NCBI GenBank assembly: GCA_964632755.1
Contig: CAZWDT010000081.1
Coordinates: forward strand, 1 to 5,825
DNA from: JAFGMR01 sp964632755
GTDB lineage: Archaea; Halobacteriota; Methanosarcinia; Methanotrichales; Methanotrichaceae
Reading direction: 5' to 3'
Length of the DNA: 5,825 nucleotides
Each line of letters opens with the position of its first letter. Position 1 is the first letter of the stretch. Shown here piece by piece: positions 4,476 to 5,825 of this stretch. The position numbers and the translations under genes were made by a program. Below the pieces are notes generated by a model. It made no database searches. It was given only the letters and a program-made list of their open reading frames with translations, and was not told where the DNA came from.

Positions 4476-5516
4476 ATGAGCGACAAAGATGGCGCTCCCG
4501 CCCCAGATACTGGGATCATATTCTACCAGACCGAGGACGGAAAGTCCCGCATACAGGTCCGGCTGCAGGATGGCACCGTCTGGCTGAACCAGAGGCTTTT
4601 GGCCGAGCTTTACCAGGTGTCGGTCCCAACTATCAACGAGCACATCTCCACCATCTATAGCGATCACGAGCTGTCGCCAGAAGCAACTATTCGGAAGTTC
4701 CTAATAGTTCAAACCGAGGGCAGCCGCCAGGTAGAGCGATTGATAGACTTCTATAGCCTGGATATGATCCTGGCCATCGGCTACCGCGTGAGAAACCACA
4801 GGGGCGTCCAGTTCCGCCGCTGGGCTACCGAACGCCTGCGGGAGTACATGGTCAAAGGCTTTGTGCTGGACGACCAAAGGCTAAAAGGGGAGCAGGCTTT
4901 CGGCCAGGATTACTTCGATGAGCTTTTAGAGCGCATACGTGACATTCGGGCCTCGGAGAAGCGCTTCTACCAGAAGGTCCGCGACATCTATACGCTTTCC
5001 ATCGACTATGATCCTCAGGCAGAGAGCACCAAGGAGTTCTTCAGGATTGTCCAAAACAAGCTCCACTGGGCTATTACCGGACAGACCGCAGCGGAGCTGA
5101 TCTCTGAAAGAGCCGATGCCTCCAAGCCCAACATGGGATTGACGAGCTGGAAAAGAGCAAAGGTCCGCCAGGCAGATGTGACTGTGGCCAAGAACTACCT
5201 CCTGGCGGATGAGATCGGACAGCTCAACCGGCTGGTGACCATGTGGCTGGACTACGCCGAGGACCAGTCCCGTCGCAGAAAGCCAATCTACATGAAGGGG
5301 TGGCGGGAGTTGCTGGATTCGTTCATGCAGTTCAACCAGCGGGCAATACTTGAGCACAGCGGAAAGATATCGATGGAAGAGGCCAGGCGTTTGGCCCTGG
5401 GGCAATACCAGGCCTTTAATCAGAGGCGGATCGAAGAGGAGGACGCCCTGGCCGAGAAGGAGTTTGAAGAGGAGGTCAAAAAGATGCTTCCTAAAGGTTC
5501 GGAGGAGAGAAATTGA
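4476..5516 (+). CDS. rhuM: RhuM-family protein (virulence-RhuM domain)
   Basis: RhuM proteins were named from a Salmonella pathogenicity island and occur in many bacteria and archaea, often next to restriction-modification genes. Their biochemical activity is not known to me. From ATG 4476 the protein has 346 residues, the usual length. The N-terminal hallmark is IIFYQTEDGKSRIQVRLQDG followed by TVWLNQRLLAELYQVSVPTI (14-53), which looks like a winged-helix or KilA-N-like DNA-binding segment. Then come DFYSLDMILAIGYRVRNHRG (91-110), QFRRWATERLREYMVKGF, and the conserved C-terminal half with LDYAEDQSRRRKPIYMKGW and an acidic helix at the end. GGAGGG at 4462-4467, eight bases upstream, supports this start over the 103-codon longer frame. 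The stop overlaps a TTG start of another frame (TTGA), so a further gene probably followed. No damage is visible. Confidence 0.9.
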   Translation: MSDKDGAPAPDTGIIFYQTEDGKSRIQVRLQDGTVWLNQRLLAELYQVSVPTINEHISTIYSDHELSPEATIRKFLIVQTEGSRQVERLIDFYSLDMILAIGYRVRNHRGVQFRRWATERLREYMVKGFVLDDQRLKGEQAFGQDYFDELLERIRDIRASEKRFYQKVRDIYTLSIDYDPQAESTKEFFRIVQNKLHWAITGQTAAELISERADASKPNMGLTSWKRAKVRQADVTVAKNYLLADEIGQLNRLVTMWLDYAEDQSRRRKPIYMKGWRELLDSFMQFNQRAILEHSGKISMEEARRLALGQYQAFNQRRIEEEDALAEKEFEEEVKKMLPKGSEERN

Positions 5517-5572
5517 GCCCCACCGACACCACAGAGAAAGAGCTGGAATCCATATACCATAAGTTCAAAAAA
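5513..5572 (+). pseudogene. First codons of a gene coupled to rhuM, cut off by an IS remnant
   Basis: TTG at 5513 overlaps the rhuM TGA (TTGA) and follows GGAGGAG at 5501-5507, a good ribosome binding site. It opens a frame reading SPTDTTEKELESIYHKFKK. At about 5573 the same frame passes into transposase text (WNDTYEKNRHRF), so the two were joined in frame by insertion or deletion. The original product cannot be named from 20 codons. Alternatively the whole segment up to the TAG at 5636 belongs to the transposase and the coupling is chance. Confidence 0.35.
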
Positions 5573-5770
5573 TGGAACGATACATATGAAAAGAACAGGC
5601 ATAGGTTCGATAGTTTTGACAATTTCGTGAATTGGTAGAATACAGTAAGGTTCCACGAATCACTTGATACGAAATGGTATCTGCAGACGCCCGATACTGC
5701 ATTCTGGGCCAGACTTCCCGAGGGGTGCAAGCTGAAAATGTCCTAGATCGAATGGGGACTGAATTAAATG
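5573..5770 (+). pseudogene. 3' end of a decayed DDE (rve-type, IS481-like) transposase
   Basis: The frame reads WNDTYEKNRHRFDSFDNFVN and then W-stop-NTVRFHESL, followed by QTPDTAFWARLPEGCKLKM. This is the C-terminal signature of integrase-core transposases, where 'FDSFDEFVxWYNxxRxHxSL' is followed by 'TPxxAFxxRLP'. A TAG at 5636-5638 replaces the expected tyrosine codon after the tryptophan. A second stop (TAG 5744-5746) follows MS; reading one frame over restores LDRMGTELN, which suggests a one-base deletion near 5741. The catalytic DDE residues lie upstream in intact members and are absent here. The element cannot transpose itself. The inverted repeat begins immediately after it, as expected for the IS right end. 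Assignment to IS481 rather than IS3-like is uncertain. Confidence 0.65.
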
Positions 5771-5799
5771 GGTTCCTCGCTATTCAATGTGGGTATGGG
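5771..5799 (-). repeat. Right member of the 29-base inverted repeat pair
   Basis: This is the reverse complement of 26-54 with four mismatches, and begins directly after the transposase remnant. Position and orientation fit the right terminal inverted repeat of the IS. Only 26 bases lie beyond it in the window, and they show nothing recognisable. Confidence 0.6.
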
Positions 5800-5825
5800 G
5801 TGGCAAGTGTCGGCGCCTTTCTGCC

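Noticed and set aside
4926..5405. A 159-codon minus-strand ORF
   Set aside because: Antisense shadow of rhuM, whose plus-strand protein has clear family sequence.
1..5825. tRNA, rRNA, CRISPR array or rho-independent terminator
   Set aside because: No cloverleaf-like segment, no regularly spaced short repeats and no convincing hairpin followed by a T run were found by eye.

Overview
The window looks like a piece of an archaeal accessory (defence/toxin-antitoxin) island. The archaeal reading rests on TATA-like elements (for example TTTATATA at 4004-4011), a GGAGGTGA-type Shine-Dalgarno before mntA, heavy use of AGG/AGA and ATA codons, and short or leaderless-looking 5' ends. A methanogen of the Methanothrix/Methanosarcinales type is my best guess, but nothing here fixes the genus.

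Layout from left to right. Positions 26-54 hold a 29-base element that recurs inverted at 5771-5799. An AT-rich, gene-poor stretch follows. On the minus strand at 319-607 are two overlapping gene scraps; the second looks like the first ~45 residues of an adenine-type DNA methyltransferase. Next is a minus-strand toxin-antitoxin pair of the TumA/TumE type (1542-899), then a GC-rich non-coding block (about 1581-2135). A minus-strand hicB-hicA pair (2598-2136) follows, with a short remnant ORF just upstream of hicB, and then GC-rich block A (about 2779-3106). A decayed remnant leads into a plus-strand MntA nucleotidyltransferase and HepT HEPN toxin pair (3357 to about 3980). GC-rich block B (about 4058-4361), a truncated gene tail, and a complete RhuM-family gene (4476-5516) come next. 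The window closes with the first codons of a further gene, broken by the 3' end of a decayed DDE (rve-type) transposase, and the right-hand inverted repeat.

Four accessory modules (TumAE, HicBA, MntA-HepT, RhuM) therefore sit in 4.6 kb, each separated from the next by a GC-rich block. Blocks A and B are clearly related to each other, and the first block (1581-2135) may contain a degenerate third copy. Several of these blocks abut genes whose 5' or 3' ends are missing, so they look like junctions where modules were joined or lost. The toxin-antitoxin pairs appear intact. The methyltransferase, the transposase and four small ORFs are fragments. Each pair would work on its own: TumA against TumE, HicB against the HicA RNase, and MntA AMPylating HepT. 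I see no RNA genes, no CRISPR array and no convincing terminator.
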